This document shows positions 45,031 to 53,238 of a stretch of 64,000 nucleotides of DNA, in pieces; position 1 is the first letter of the stretch; each line of letters starts with the position of its first letter. The DNA is from Bacteroidota bacterium. Its GTDB lineage: Bacteria; Bacteroidota; Bacteroidia; UKL13-3. The stretch lies in contig JAZKBU010000020.1 in assembly GCA_040388375.1 (NCBI GenBank), positions 1 to 64,000 on the forward strand. The letters are read 5' to 3'. Under the pieces are notes generated by a model. It worked only from the letters and a program-made list of their open reading frames with translations, was not told the origin of the DNA and did no database searches. Both the position numbers and the translations under genes were made by a program.

Positions 45031-47130
45031 TTATTTCTTGTTATTTAAAGCACTCAGGTATTCAAAAATTGCAATATCAAAACTGATGCTTACAAAGCCT
45101 TTATTCGGGCTTAATGAGTAGGGTACAGCATAACTAACATTAAAATCAAGTCCATTGAAAAATGTAATTCCTAAACCTGTTCCGATAATTGGTGTAGTAA
45201 ATTTATCTGCACTGTTTAATACAGTTATTTGATATAATAACCCTGAACCATAAAGTAGCATATGAAAATTATTAACTATTGGCTCGCTGTTTATTTTAGC
45301 AGCCTTGTTAATACTAAGTTTTGGGTCGCTGCTAATTATTCCATGATTAAAACTTCTGCTTCTATTCCAATCCTTGATATTCCACTTTAGTCCAATTTTT
45401 TCAGATATGAATGAACTGTATGGCAAAGAATCGGCCTTGTCTGGGCCATTGCTACTAATGAACTTTAAATTATTTCCGGTTGAAACATTATGATTTGCCC
45501 CAACTGTGAAAAACAATGAAAATCTTGAGTGCTGGTTTTTCGCAAACTTATTATATATACCAGTTGCGATTCCTTCCACATCAATTTTTATGTTATTATC
45601 CTGTTTGTTTATCAGTGTGTATTTGTCCACTGATGTTGTTATGGCTGTTACTACTGCTTTTGTTCTTTCATCTCCATAAGTTTCACCAAGTCCCGTTAAA
45701 AATTTAAACATATAATCATAAGATTCTACCCTGTCTAAATTGTTTATAATATCAAGTAAGGGTAAATAATTTCTTAAACTGCTTATAAGGTAATATAACT
45801 TCTCTTTATCTTTGTTTAAGAGGTGTAATGAATTATTATATAAACTATCTGATATGGCAATAGCAGCCTTTATTATTTCAACATATTGCCCGTTTCTTTC
45901 ATTGTTTAAAGTAGCTAATACAGGTAATATTTCTTTTTGTATGGTATAAGATAAATCTGAATATTTTTTTGCCCATACCGCATTGTTTTTATGGCCAATA
46001 TTTACAAAATACTTGGGCATGTTTTGTATTTGCTCAATTACCTTTTTTTCCATTTCAAATAATTCTTTATTATTTGAAATGTTAGTAGGTGATTTGTCAA
46101 TTGTTGTAACATTGAATTTTAATTTTTCAATTTGGTCTTTTAGCTTATCGGCAGATGTAAATTTTGCATTTGTAAATAATGAATCAAGTGCATTTTTATT
46201 GGAATCTTCATATAAGTTTTTTATATCTTTAAAAATATTGTAATAACTAAATAAAAAAGTAACTATAGTATCTGCTTTTTTGCCATAATTGTTAAGCGTA
46301 TTGTAAATATAATTTGTGCCTAGTCCTTTAAAATACTTGTACTTACTCAGCGCATCATATATTGGATTTTGGTTGTTTTCAGATTGAAACAACCCGGTTG
46401 AGGTAACCTGCTCATTCCTGATACATACATCATAAATTAAGTCAACAAACATGCTAAGTGCAGTAAAATATTCTCCATTTGATTCCTGGTATTTTTTATC
46501 TGATTTATTCGTTAATAATAATAACAACTCCGGCTTTAATAAATACTTATCAAATTTTGGTTCTTCTTTTTCTGTTGTAGAATTAGCGTTATTTAATGTA
46601 ATTGAGTTTCCATCAATTTTATTTTGAGCAATTTTATATTTTACATTACCCGCATCTTTATACTTGAATTTTTCTTTTAATTTTTCGGCATTTGCTGAAT
46701 CTATCTGAAACAAGAAAAGTTTGAATAATTCTTTCTCAGAAGAGTCAAAATTATTAAAGCCTTTTTTGGACATATCTTGTAAAAGATATTCTGCAAGACC
46801 ATAAACTAAAAGTAATTCTGCACTATTCTCCATAAATTCTTTAGAAACAACTTGTTTATTGTTTTCATTAAACAACAAGTTGATACTTTTCTCTACATAT
46901 TGATAGAAAGCATAACTTCCACGTTCTAATTTATTTAGAATAAGCCTTTTCCCTAATTCAGTTTTTATTTCCCCTTGTTTTGTTGAAATAATATCAAGTA
47001 TTAATTGTGCATCTAATTGCCCTTGTTTATATGCTAAACCACCAGCTCCAGTAGTTAAGTTTGGTCCAAATTGAGCCTTAGCATTTATCAGAATTAATAT
47101 TCCAATGATTAAGGTAATTATTTTTTTCAT
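45031..47130 (-). CDS. Secreted helical protein with C-terminal barrel-like domain
   Basis: 699 residues. The signal peptide is about residues 1-20 (LINAKAQ end). Residues 40-490 are mainly helical and Lys/Asn-rich (KGEIKTELGKRLILNKLERG style). The last 190 residues (FSLFFTVGANHNVSTGNN to FVSISFDIAIFEYLSAL) are strand-rich and end in aromatic/hydrophobic residues like an outer-membrane barrel. No family recognised. It precedes the 267-residue barrel-like gene and has the leader element directly upstream. Probably an envelope protein of unknown role. Confidence 0.65.
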   Translation of the reverse strand: MKKIITLIIGILILINAKAQFGPNLTTGAGGLAYKQGQLDAQLILDIISTKQGEIKTELGKRLILNKLERGSYAFYQYVEKSINLLFNENNKQVVSKEFMENSAELLLVYGLAEYLLQDMSKKGFNNFDSSEKELFKLFLFQIDSANAEKLKEKFKYKDAGNVKYKIAQNKIDGNSITLNNANSTTEKEEPKFDKYLLKPELLLLLTNKSDKKYQESNGEYFTALSMFVDLIYDVCIRNEQVTSTGLFQSENNQNPIYDALSKYKYFKGLGTNYIYNTLNNYGKKADTIVTFLFSYYNIFKDIKNLYEDSNKNALDSLFTNAKFTSADKLKDQIEKLKFNVTTIDKSPTNISNNKELFEMEKKVIEQIQNMPKYFVNIGHKNNAVWAKKYSDLSYTIQKEILPVLATLNNERNGQYVEIIKAAIAISDSLYNNSLHLLNKDKEKLYYLISSLRNYLPLLDIINNLDRVESYDYMFKFLTGLGETYGDERTKAVVTAITTSVDKYTLINKQDNNIKIDVEGIATGIYNKFAKNQHSRFSLFFTVGANHNVSTGNNLKFISSNGPDKADSLPYSSFISEKIGLKWNIKDWNRSRSFNHGIISSDPKLSINKAAKINSEPIVNNFHMLLYGSGLLYQITVLNSADKFTTPIIGTGLGITFFNGLDFNVSYAVPYSLSPNKGFVSISFDIAIFEYLSALNNKK

Positions 47131-47145
47131 AGGATTTGTTCACTT

Positions 47146-47175
47146 ACTCTTTTACAGGATTTTCGGCTTTACTCC
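47146..47175 (-). promoter_or_regulatory. GGAGTAA...AAAATCC leader element
   Basis: The minus strand reads AGGAGTAAAGCCGAAAATCC then TGTAAAAGAGTAAGT, ending about 16 bp before the ATG at 47130. It differs from the 44981 copy by only a few bases inside the block while flanks diverge. Confidence 0.62.
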
Positions 47176-47178
47176 TTT

Positions 47179-47231
47179 GAACAAACAACACACTGCAGGT
47201 ATTCTAACTAACTGTAGTGTGTTGTTTGTTC
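47179..47231 (-). terminator. Long-stem terminator after the CxxCH lipoprotein gene
   Basis: GAACAAACAACACACTGCAG pairs with CTGTAGTGTGTTGTTTGTTC (one mismatch). It ends 24 bp from the stop of the 460-residue gene and lies directly before the next leader element. Confidence 0.88.
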
Positions 47232-47255
47232 AGTTATATAGTTAATTACCAAGAG

Positions 47256-48638
47256 CTATTTAGCCAGTGGTAAGTGTTGCTGGTCAATTGTTTTTAGCTT
47301 GGTTATTAAGCTTAAGTTATTACTGAATAAATGGCTTAGCGCTAAATTATATCCTGCATTGTTATTGTTAAAATCAACAGTATTGTGGCAACCAAAGCAG
47401 TTAAATGATATAGTAGGTGTAGGTGCTTTTTTGCCTAAATACTGTATATAGGTTTCGGCTGCAATATTACTAAGGGCACGCGAACCACGCAGATTTGCTG
47501 CATATAACGAACCAATGTTTGGGTCATTAGGCGTTAAAGGTGCTGTTACAGGATTAATCCAAATAGAGCCAAAGTATTCGTAGTTGCTCCATACATCGCT
47601 GGTGCTTAACTGTGCAAACACACTGGTATTTATACTGTCAATATTTACTAAATTAGTTGAATCCTGTGATTTTGCAGCCTGTGTAATACCTATATATTCA
47701 GGTTGTGTTCCATGGTCAAATAAATGGTATATACTTTTAAACGGCCCAACCACTCCTTTACTTTTAACAATAGAACAAGAATCTAATGGTGTATTTGCAT
47801 TGTAGAATAAATAATCGTTGGTGCTTAATACTTGTGCAGGGTTTGGTGTTGAGTCGGTTAAAATATTAGCCGGCCACTGTGCAGTAGGAGCCGCATTTTT
47901 GTGTTCAAAAGTAGCCCAGATTAATTCAGGGTGATTGACTACTCTACCCGCTATATGCATACCAACCATAGCAACTTTTACTGTGGTTCCGTTAAACTTA
48001 GCCGTAGTAACATAAAAATTCTGTAACTGATTTGTGGGTACTGATGAAGCCATAATCCATGCTACTTTTAATTCAAATGAACCTACCGGATAGTTGAGTG
48101 TATCATATCCTTTAGCATGGAGTTTAGCAGCGTCTAATTTTCCGTTGGTATAACATTGCTGTTTGAATAAATTGGTATAAATTTTAGCAAAGCCATACAT
48201 AACAGGATCCATATAAATAGAATAATAGATGGCTCTTCCTTGTTTATCAACTAAAATTGTTTGCGTTCCTGCCTGGCTGCTATCTATTAAATTCAAAGTA
48301 GTACCTAAAAGCTGCATTTGGTTGTTTACCTGAATTAAGTTTTCAAAACGAGGTTTACCATTGCTATCTGTTTGGGTTAAATACAAAAACTTTTGCCACG
48401 ACCACAAATGGAAATCGCAATTAGTAGTAGTATTGATATTATAAAAGGGGCTTGATGGACCATTTTCTATGGGCTTAGGTGTTTGTGAATGGGGGAACCA
48501 CGTGGCAGGAGCCGCACAAGGAGAAGAAACATCATTAGTAGCACCTCCATATCCTCCAGAATTTGAACCACAATTTTGGAAGATCATTAAACCTACTGCA
48601 AATGATGTAATAAGAGCGAGTGTAATTTGTTTTTTCAT
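47256..48638 (-). CDS. CxxCH lipoprotein (haem-c-type), family member 1
   Basis: 460 residues. The lipobox region IFQNC at 23 marks a lipoprotein (MKKQITLALITSFAVG leader). Shared family blocks: CDFHLWSWQKFLYLT, ELKVAWIMASS, KVAMVGMHIAGR, ELIWATFEHKNAAP, IQYLGKK, and the single haem-binding-type motif CFGCHN (414-418) followed by LALSHLF. The paralogue at 53239 has the same order. The motif fits a mono-haem c cytochrome-like electron acceptor on the membrane surface, perhaps for the neighbouring oxidases; covalent haem is inferred, not shown. It sits between the 208-residue gene and the 699-residue gene. Confidence 0.75.
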   Translation of the reverse strand: MKKQITLALITSFAVGLMIFQNCGSNSGGYGGATNDVSSPCAAPATWFPHSQTPKPIENGPSSPFYNINTTTNCDFHLWSWQKFLYLTQTDSNGKPRFENLIQVNNQMQLLGTTLNLIDSSQAGTQTILVDKQGRAIYYSIYMDPVMYGFAKIYTNLFKQQCYTNGKLDAAKLHAKGYDTLNYPVGSFELKVAWIMASSVPTNQLQNFYVTTAKFNGTTVKVAMVGMHIAGRVVNHPELIWATFEHKNAAPTAQWPANILTDSTPNPAQVLSTNDYLFYNANTPLDSCSIVKSKGVVGPFKSIYHLFDHGTQPEYIGITQAAKSQDSTNLVNIDSINTSVFAQLSTSDVWSNYEYFGSIWINPVTAPLTPNDPNIGSLYAANLRGSRALSNIAAETYIQYLGKKAPTPTISFNCFGCHNTVDFNNNNAGYNLALSHLFSNNLSLITKLKTIDQQHLPLAK

Positions 48639-48741
48639 AATTTATTTATTTTCAAAGTTGGATGTAATAAAAAGTATATGCTATACCTGATTATAGGTAT
48701 TTTATTTCCCTGTAAAGTATGGGTGTAATTATTTTAATATT

Positions 48742-49368
48742 TTATTCAACTAAAAACATACTGATATAACCGGGAGATGATTGTGTTACCTGCTGCACAG
48801 CTATGGTGTTTGGCTTAATAATGTTTTGTATTTCGTTGCCCAGTTTTATTTCTGTTTCATTGGCTGATTCAACCCTTATTTGGTTGGTGTATATTTTATA
48901 TCCCTTGCGGGCATTTACTACATCGCTTAGTTTTCTTACGCGAGCATCAAAACCATTTTTGGTCAATAGTTTTTCGTAGTTTTCGGCTATTCTTTTTTGT
49001 GCTTCACCTTTCGATTCCAAATAGAAAACATCTATTAGGAAACTTTTGCGTGATGTTTTATTGGTACCGGCAGCTGAATATTTTTCAATTTGAGTGGCTC
49101 TTTCATCTTCGTATTTTTTTGCCGTATCTAATTGGGCAATGGTGGTATTAATTAAATGTTGCGTAGTTGGACTAACAGAACTATGTAGTGAACCCAGTAC
49201 TTTGAGTAGCTCTTTTTGAAACTGGTCGCCTGCCAACATTTCTGTTACCAAAATAGCAGCCAGGTCAATTTTTGCATCTTGTTTGCTCTCTACTGCACTA
49301 TACACTTTTTCATATATTATAAAACGGTGTTTGCGTTCAAAATCTATGGAGTCCTGGTTTTTGTTCAT
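48742..49368 (-). CDS. Helical protein, main frame of a frameshifted gene
   Basis: 208 residues from MNKNQDSIDFERKHRF. Mostly charged helices (QLDTAKKYEDERATQIEKYS, GEAQKRIAENYEKLL), followed by a C-terminal strand-rich tail. The real N-terminus appears to lie upstream in another frame: reading in this frame without regard to start codons continues upstream as ...VKYNGLKEEIATSQAALGLN then ISQMNKN, which looks coding. See 49427-49513 for the missing part. No family recognised. It is located between the tyrosinase and the CxxCH lipoprotein gene. Confidence 0.62.
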   Translation of the reverse strand: MNKNQDSIDFERKHRFIIYEKVYSAVESKQDAKIDLAAILVTEMLAGDQFQKELLKVLGSLHSSVSPTTQHLINTTIAQLDTAKKYEDERATQIEKYSAAGTNKTSRKSFLIDVFYLESKGEAQKRIAENYEKLLTKNGFDARVRKLSDVVNARKGYKIYTNQIRVESANETEIKLGNEIQNIIKPNTIAVQQVTQSSPGYISMFLVE

Positions 49369-49426
49369 CTGGCTTATGTTTAAGCCTAACGCAGCCTGCG
49401 AGGTAGCTATTTCCTCTTTAAGGCCA

Positions 49427-49513
49427 TTATACTTTACACCTATATAAAGATACTACACCCAGTAATGAAGCAACTTTAGCACCCGTGTCCAAATATTTAT
49501 TTACATCTATCAT
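49427..49513 (-). pseudogene. Displaced N-terminal exon-like fragment (frameshift) of the 208-aa gene
   Basis: ATG at 49513 encodes MIDVNKYLDTGAKVASLLGV followed by VSLY and then runs out of frame (stop near 49427). A one-base change near 49445 would join it to LYIGVKYNGLKEEIAT and the 208-residue frame, producing a protein with a short membrane-anchor-like segment (VASLLGVVSLYIGV). Either the gene is broken, the assembly has an error, or a slippage event (TATATA nearby) is used. Confidence 0.5.
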
Positions 49514-49531
49514 AGCTTTTGTTTTTAAGTT

Positions 49532-49562
49532 AAACAGTGCGGGTGTTAAACCCGCACTGTTT
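49532..49562 (-). terminator. Hairpin after the tyrosinase gene
   Basis: AACAGTGCGGGT and ACCCGCACTGTT form a 12-13-bp stem with a 5-nt loop, 17 bp past the tyrosinase stop codon. Confidence 0.9.
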
Positions 49563-49578
49563 TGTGCCAATGGTTTAT

Positions 49579-51213
49579 TTATAATATTTCCAATTGGTAT
49601 AATGTTTCCTGGTTATCGGCTGTTAACATTTTTGTTTGTAAAGGCGATTCTGCTGCCTCTACAGGTCCGTCACGGTCAATAATAGAAATGGTAATAGCAT
49701 TTGCTGCTTCGCTGCTGCTTAGTAAATTCAAAGGATGCTTATTAGGTATTTTAAAGAATGCTTTTGTCTCTAAATGCGTAAGGCAATTAGCGCACTTCAT
49801 TACACTCCAGCGACTCAACACGGCTTCAAAGCCCAATAACTCTTGAGTAGTATTGCCGTCTTTGTCAGTTACGTTTGTGTAAGCTGCAATAACAAATGAA
49901 CCTTTTCTGGCTGCACGGTTTAGCTTGCTTATTTTAATTAACTGTCCACCGCTTTTTGCCGGTGCTGCTGCTTTCAATAATGGTTTAGCTAATTCATCTA
50001 ACGAACCTTTTCCGTATTCATAACCCAAATTATTAATGTTTACACAGTCGTTAGAGGTATAATAATCACCGGCCTTGTTTGATTTTTTGAAAGGGTATAA
50101 CGGGCTGTCTAATGTTAAGTATGAGTTTGGTGCTTGTCCAACCGATGGTTGAGTTCCTCCGTCAGATGAATTGGTGCCCGGATACTCTTCTATTAAATCA
50201 AGCGATTCTGTTTTTTGGTGTTTCTTTTGCCATAGCCAAAACATCCTGTCAACGTTGCAATGGTGAAAGAAGAATATAGGGTCTAAACCGGCAGTATTGT
50301 TTTCGCCCATATCACCATTAGCACCTGCTACTCTCGAAGCTCTGTAACCCGGTGCATCAAATCCGCCAACAGCTAAATGTATACTGTTGTGTGGCGACTC
50401 TAACGGAGTAATAGGATCAACACCCGGATCAAGATGACTGTTCCATTCGCCTGCCGAAGTAGTATTTGAAAATACAGTGTAGTTAGGTGCATTTAAGCAG
50501 TTTTTAAATTGTGCCAATACATAACCTCTTTCAGCATGTGTTGTTGTATTTGGTTTGTGTGATTCCGTCAGCCAGTTTATTATATTGTCGTTTAAATAAG
50601 CTGTTCCTACACTTGCAGGATATTTGGCATTGTGTATTGCTGTTGCTGCTGCATCTTCAGGTGTGCCAACTAATCCTGAGTAAGGGTAACGTACAGTTTC
50701 GTAGCCCGCAGGTTTAGAGTAATTATAAGTGCCAGGGTCAATAGCGTTGTCAGTAAGTGCTACAGGTAGTGTAAACGATTTTAATGGATTGTCTATTGTT
50801 TCGCCATTGCTAAAAGTAAAGGTTGAGTTAGTCAATGCCCATGGAACGCCATTGGCTAAAGTCTCCGCATTAGTTTCATCCCAAAACGGAATAGTTACCT
50901 CTTCACAACCTTTTATACTTTGTAACGATTCTTCTAATTTCACCAAGTACGCACGATGCCACGTAGGAAACAAAACATTTCCGTGGTTACAGTAACCGCC
51001 CCAATAGCTGGTATCAGTAGCACCCGCAGCTCTGAAAGGTTCCCCGTGAAAACCACCCAACATAAAAAACGATTTTGGATCTTCGGGTGGTAATTCTTTA
51101 ACACCTTTCCATGCACGCATTAAATTTTCCAATGGTTTCTTATCACCTTTTTCATAGGCAATTTGTAAGTCAATGAGGGAATGCCTCACGTTTAAATTCT
51201 TTTTTGTTTTCAT
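49579..51213 (-). CDS. Tyrosinase-like type-3 copper oxidase
   Basis: 544 residues. The CuA site is FHGEPF (H56), GGYCNHGNV (C75, H77; a Cys-x-His pair as in thioether-bearing tyrosinases) and PTWHRAYL (H86). The CuB site is SPHNSIHLAVGG (H275, H279) and FFFHHCNVDRMFWLW (H317/H318). This matches the plant/bacterial polyphenol oxidase layout, with an extra C-terminal domain of about 150 residues ending LYQLEIL. Such enzymes oxidise phenols or monophenols to quinones using O2. No signal peptide or Tat motif is present, so location is unclear. It follows genes for a Cys-rich membrane protein (51234) and a 139-residue protein in the same direction. Confidence 0.9.
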   Translation of the reverse strand: MKTKKNLNVRHSLIDLQIAYEKGDKKPLENLMRAWKGVKELPPEDPKSFFMLGGFHGEPFRAAGATDTSYWGGYCNHGNVLFPTWHRAYLVKLEESLQSIKGCEEVTIPFWDETNAETLANGVPWALTNSTFTFSNGETIDNPLKSFTLPVALTDNAIDPGTYNYSKPAGYETVRYPYSGLVGTPEDAAATAIHNAKYPASVGTAYLNDNIINWLTESHKPNTTTHAERGYVLAQFKNCLNAPNYTVFSNTTSAGEWNSHLDPGVDPITPLESPHNSIHLAVGGFDAPGYRASRVAGANGDMGENNTAGLDPIFFFHHCNVDRMFWLWQKKHQKTESLDLIEEYPGTNSSDGGTQPSVGQAPNSYLTLDSPLYPFKKSNKAGDYYTSNDCVNINNLGYEYGKGSLDELAKPLLKAAAPAKSGGQLIKISKLNRAARKGSFVIAAYTNVTDKDGNTTQELLGFEAVLSRWSVMKCANCLTHLETKAFFKIPNKHPLNLLSSSEAANAITISIIDRDGPVEAAESPLQTKMLTADNQETLYQLEIL

Positions 51214-51233
51214 AATTTTTGAGTAGATTTTTA

Positions 51234-51692
51234 TTATTGATAAGTTGTTTTAAATGTTGGAATGGAAAAGCTGTTCCATAAAGAGCCACATAAAATAAAT
51301 GCCATGCCTGTAAAGAGCAAAGGATTGCTGAAAGGCAAAAAGGTTCGGCCACCAATTATAATACAGGCACCAATAAGGCTTACTATAAAAGGCCCGTATC
51401 CTTTTTCTTTCACCTTTTTAAAAATAAGGAATAAATGCAGCGCTAAAAAAACCATTAACACAGGTAAAAGCCATGATATATATGGAATATTAGAAAGGCC
51501 AAAGCTGCCAAACATGCTCATATAAGCAGCCCAGCAAACAGGGCATTTTGGAAAAAAAGCAATGACTAAACTAAGCACCGAGCTTGATATAGCTTTGATG
51601 GGTTTTTTAGTTTTTGAAAGAGAAGCAGTTTGCGTTTCTTCAACCTTTTGACTACAACAACAAGATTGAACATTTGGGGTAACGGTATTCAT
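51234..51692 (-). CDS. Cys-rich membrane protein (MerC-like), possible copper supply
   Basis: 152 residues. An N-terminal cytosolic Cys cluster VQSCCCSQK (9-15) is followed by a membrane domain of about four helices (38-60, 68-92, 105-123, 128-146), the first with FFPKCPVCWAAYMS (CPVC near 50-53). Clustered Cys plus CPxC in a helix resembles MerC/MerT-type metal-carrying membrane proteins. It ends 20 bp before the tyrosinase start, so a copper or metal delivery role for that enzyme is a fair inference. Not proven by sequence. Confidence 0.72.
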   Translation of the reverse strand: MNTVTPNVQSCCCSQKVEETQTASLSKTKKPIKAISSSVLSLVIAFFPKCPVCWAAYMSMFGSFGLSNIPYISWLLPVLMVFLALHLFLIFKKVKEKGYGPFIVSLIGACIIIGGRTFLPFSNPLLFTGMAFILCGSLWNSFSIPTFKTTYQ

Positions 51693-51719
51693 AGTTGTAC
51701 AATAGGGTTTAAAGATTGT

Positions 51720-52139
51720 TTAATGAGGCGCTTGCAATACAGCATAAAACGAAGCCACCACACCGGCAGGACTTACACCACCTTTGCCATTAGGGTGAGG
51801 AATATTACGAGTTACACTGCCTACCAATGCAGGTACCTGGCTTATGCCATTAGGTATATGTGGCACTACATAACATAAGTAATCATATACCCATGCAGAG
51901 CCATCAACAATACCCGAACCTTGAAACCAAAGAGTGGCCGGGTTTCCGTTTTGAAAGGAACCTTTTAATTTAAGTTCCCACCCATCACCATAAATTTTTC
52001 CGGTTAAAGTTCCTTCCGTTACTTCTATTAAAAGATTGGCTCTGCCAAATTCAAGGTCATTAAAATCAACTGATAAATCAGGGTTGTTGTTTAGGCTTCT
52101 ATAGGTCCATAAGCCCGATGCAATATTTCTTGTTTTCAT
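51720..52139 (-). CDS. Conserved small beta-barrel-like protein near tyrosinase
   Basis: 139 residues, no leader (starts MKTRNIASGLWTYRSLNN). Strand-rich with lipocalin-like features: LWTYRSL near the start, GTLTGKIYGDGWELKLKGSF, and a C-terminal block GSVTRNIPHPNGKGGVSPAG. No assignment. It is first of three genes (139 aa, membrane protein, tyrosinase) separated by 27 and 20 bp, so probably one operon, and the leader element lies directly upstream. Possible role: binding partner of the tyrosinase or its phenolic substrate, by inference. Confidence 0.68.
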   Translation of the reverse strand: MKTRNIASGLWTYRSLNNNPDLSVDFNDLEFGRANLLIEVTEGTLTGKIYGDGWELKLKGSFQNGNPATLWFQGSGIVDGSAWVYDYLCYVVPHIPNGISQVPALVGSVTRNIPHPNGKGGVSPAGVVASFYAVLQAPH

Positions 52140-52154
52140 GTTTTAGCTTTACTT

Positions 52155-52184
52155 ACTCTTTTAAGGATTTTCAGTATAACTCCT
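52155..52184 (-). promoter_or_regulatory. GGAGTAA...AAAATCC leader element
   Basis: The minus strand reads AAAGGAGTTATACTGAAAATC then CTTAAAAGAGTAAGT, split here to keep it short. AAGGA can pair with TCCTT. It ends about 16 bp before the ATG at 52139 (tyrosinase operon). Confidence 0.6.
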
Positions 52185-52225
52185 TTATATTTTTGCTAGT
52201 TTGTTTCAATAGAAAACCACTGCAA

Positions 52226-52295
52226 TCCTCCCCTGTTTAGGGGGAGGTTGAGTTGGCCTTTAGATTTTTGTAAAATCTAAATTTTGGGGAGAGGT
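52226..52295. repeat. Intergenic palindromic element
   Basis: CCTCCCC and GGGGGAGG (52227-52247) form one hairpin and TTTAGATTTT / AAAATCTAAA another, followed by GGGGAGAGG. It sits in a gap between operons and has the look of the short palindromic repeats scattered in Bacteroidota genomes; other copies are not visible in this window. Confidence 0.45.
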
Positions 52296-52304
52296 AATAG
52301 TTTA

Positions 52305-53033
52305 TTACTTGCTTTGTTTTAAATACTCAGCAGTAGTGTATACTTTATTAACGTATATGGTTTTGTTTACATCAATAACAAATTCGCATAAACCTATATG
52401 GCTTTTGTTATTGGCATTCCAATCGTAAGTATAACCCAATGAAGTCCATGGGTATTGGTTGTAAAGCCCACATGCATAGTAGCGGCTTACGCGGGTATTG
52501 TTTACCCATTGTATATAGCTTTGGTCAAGTGAGTCTTGCGCACTGAAGCAGGTGTTACATTTTTTGTCAGTTACTTCTTTATCAGGACACGGCCTGAATA
52601 AGTCAGCAGGCTTAACCCAAAACTCTATAAACCAGTTATAGGTGCCGGTAGGAGGTAAGCCTAATAATTGTTTTAAGCGCAAATCCGGATTAGATGCTTT
52701 TTCTTTGCGCATACGGTTTAATAATTCAGGTGCAGTAGTTACCCATATTTGGTAAGGCCCTGTGTTGGTTGCACCCGAGTCGCCATAATAATTTGTCTGT
52801 TTCCACGATACTACCAATACATAGTCTTCGCCATTAATCGTTTTCCATGTTAGGTTTTTATTGTCAGGTGTAATAGCAATTAAGTTTGTATCCTTGGTAT
52901 CGGTTGGCGGATACATGGCATTTTTAATAGCACTTTGGTATAGTTTGTCGAAATTGTTTTGTGCGTGTAATGGAGCGGTGTATAAACCAACTATTACAAG
53001 CAAAAGATAAAGGAGTGAGTCAATTTTTTTCAT
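52305..53033 (-). CDS. Secreted protein, unknown, with Cys motif
   Basis: 242 residues. The signal peptide ends LHAQ (about residue 25). The mature part is polar with many Trp and Tyr (ILIWVTTAPELLNRM style) and a Cys-bearing stretch (PCPDKEVTDKKCNTCFSAQD near 150-170). No family recognised. It lies upstream of the tyrosinase operon with an intervening palindromic element, and downstream of a CxxCH lipoprotein gene. Extracellular or periplasmic role likely; function not inferable. Confidence 0.7.
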   Translation of the reverse strand: MKKIDSLLYLLLVIVGLYTAPLHAQNNFDKLYQSAIKNAMYPPTDTKDTNLIAITPDNKNLTWKTINGEDYVLVVSWKQTNYYGDSGATNTGPYQIWVTTAPELLNRMRKEKASNPDLRLKQLLGLPPTGTYNWFIEFWVKPADLFRPCPDKEVTDKKCNTCFSAQDSLDQSYIQWVNNTRVSRYYACGLYNQYPWTSLGYTYDWNANNKSHIGLCEFVIDVNKTIYVNKVYTTAEYLKQSK

Positions 53034-53189
53034 AGGATTTTTTTTTAAGTTTTATAAGTAAATTTTATTCATGTTGAGTGTTTTTAAGTAGTTGAATTGG
53101 CATATATCAAGCGCTTTCAGTCCGGTTATATAAATGCCTGCTTTCTATAATATGGTTTTGCTTAAAGGAAGTGTACAAGAGCAAAAAAT

Positions 53190-53225
53190 ATGAACTCACA
53201 TCATTGACATGTAATGTGAGTTCAT
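53190..53225 (-). terminator. Hairpin after the second CxxCH lipoprotein gene
   Basis: ATGAACTCACAT pairs with ATGTGAGTTCAT around a 12-nt loop, 14 bp past the stop codon of the 53239 gene. Confidence 0.85.
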
Positions 53226-53238
53226 AGTGTTAACAGGA

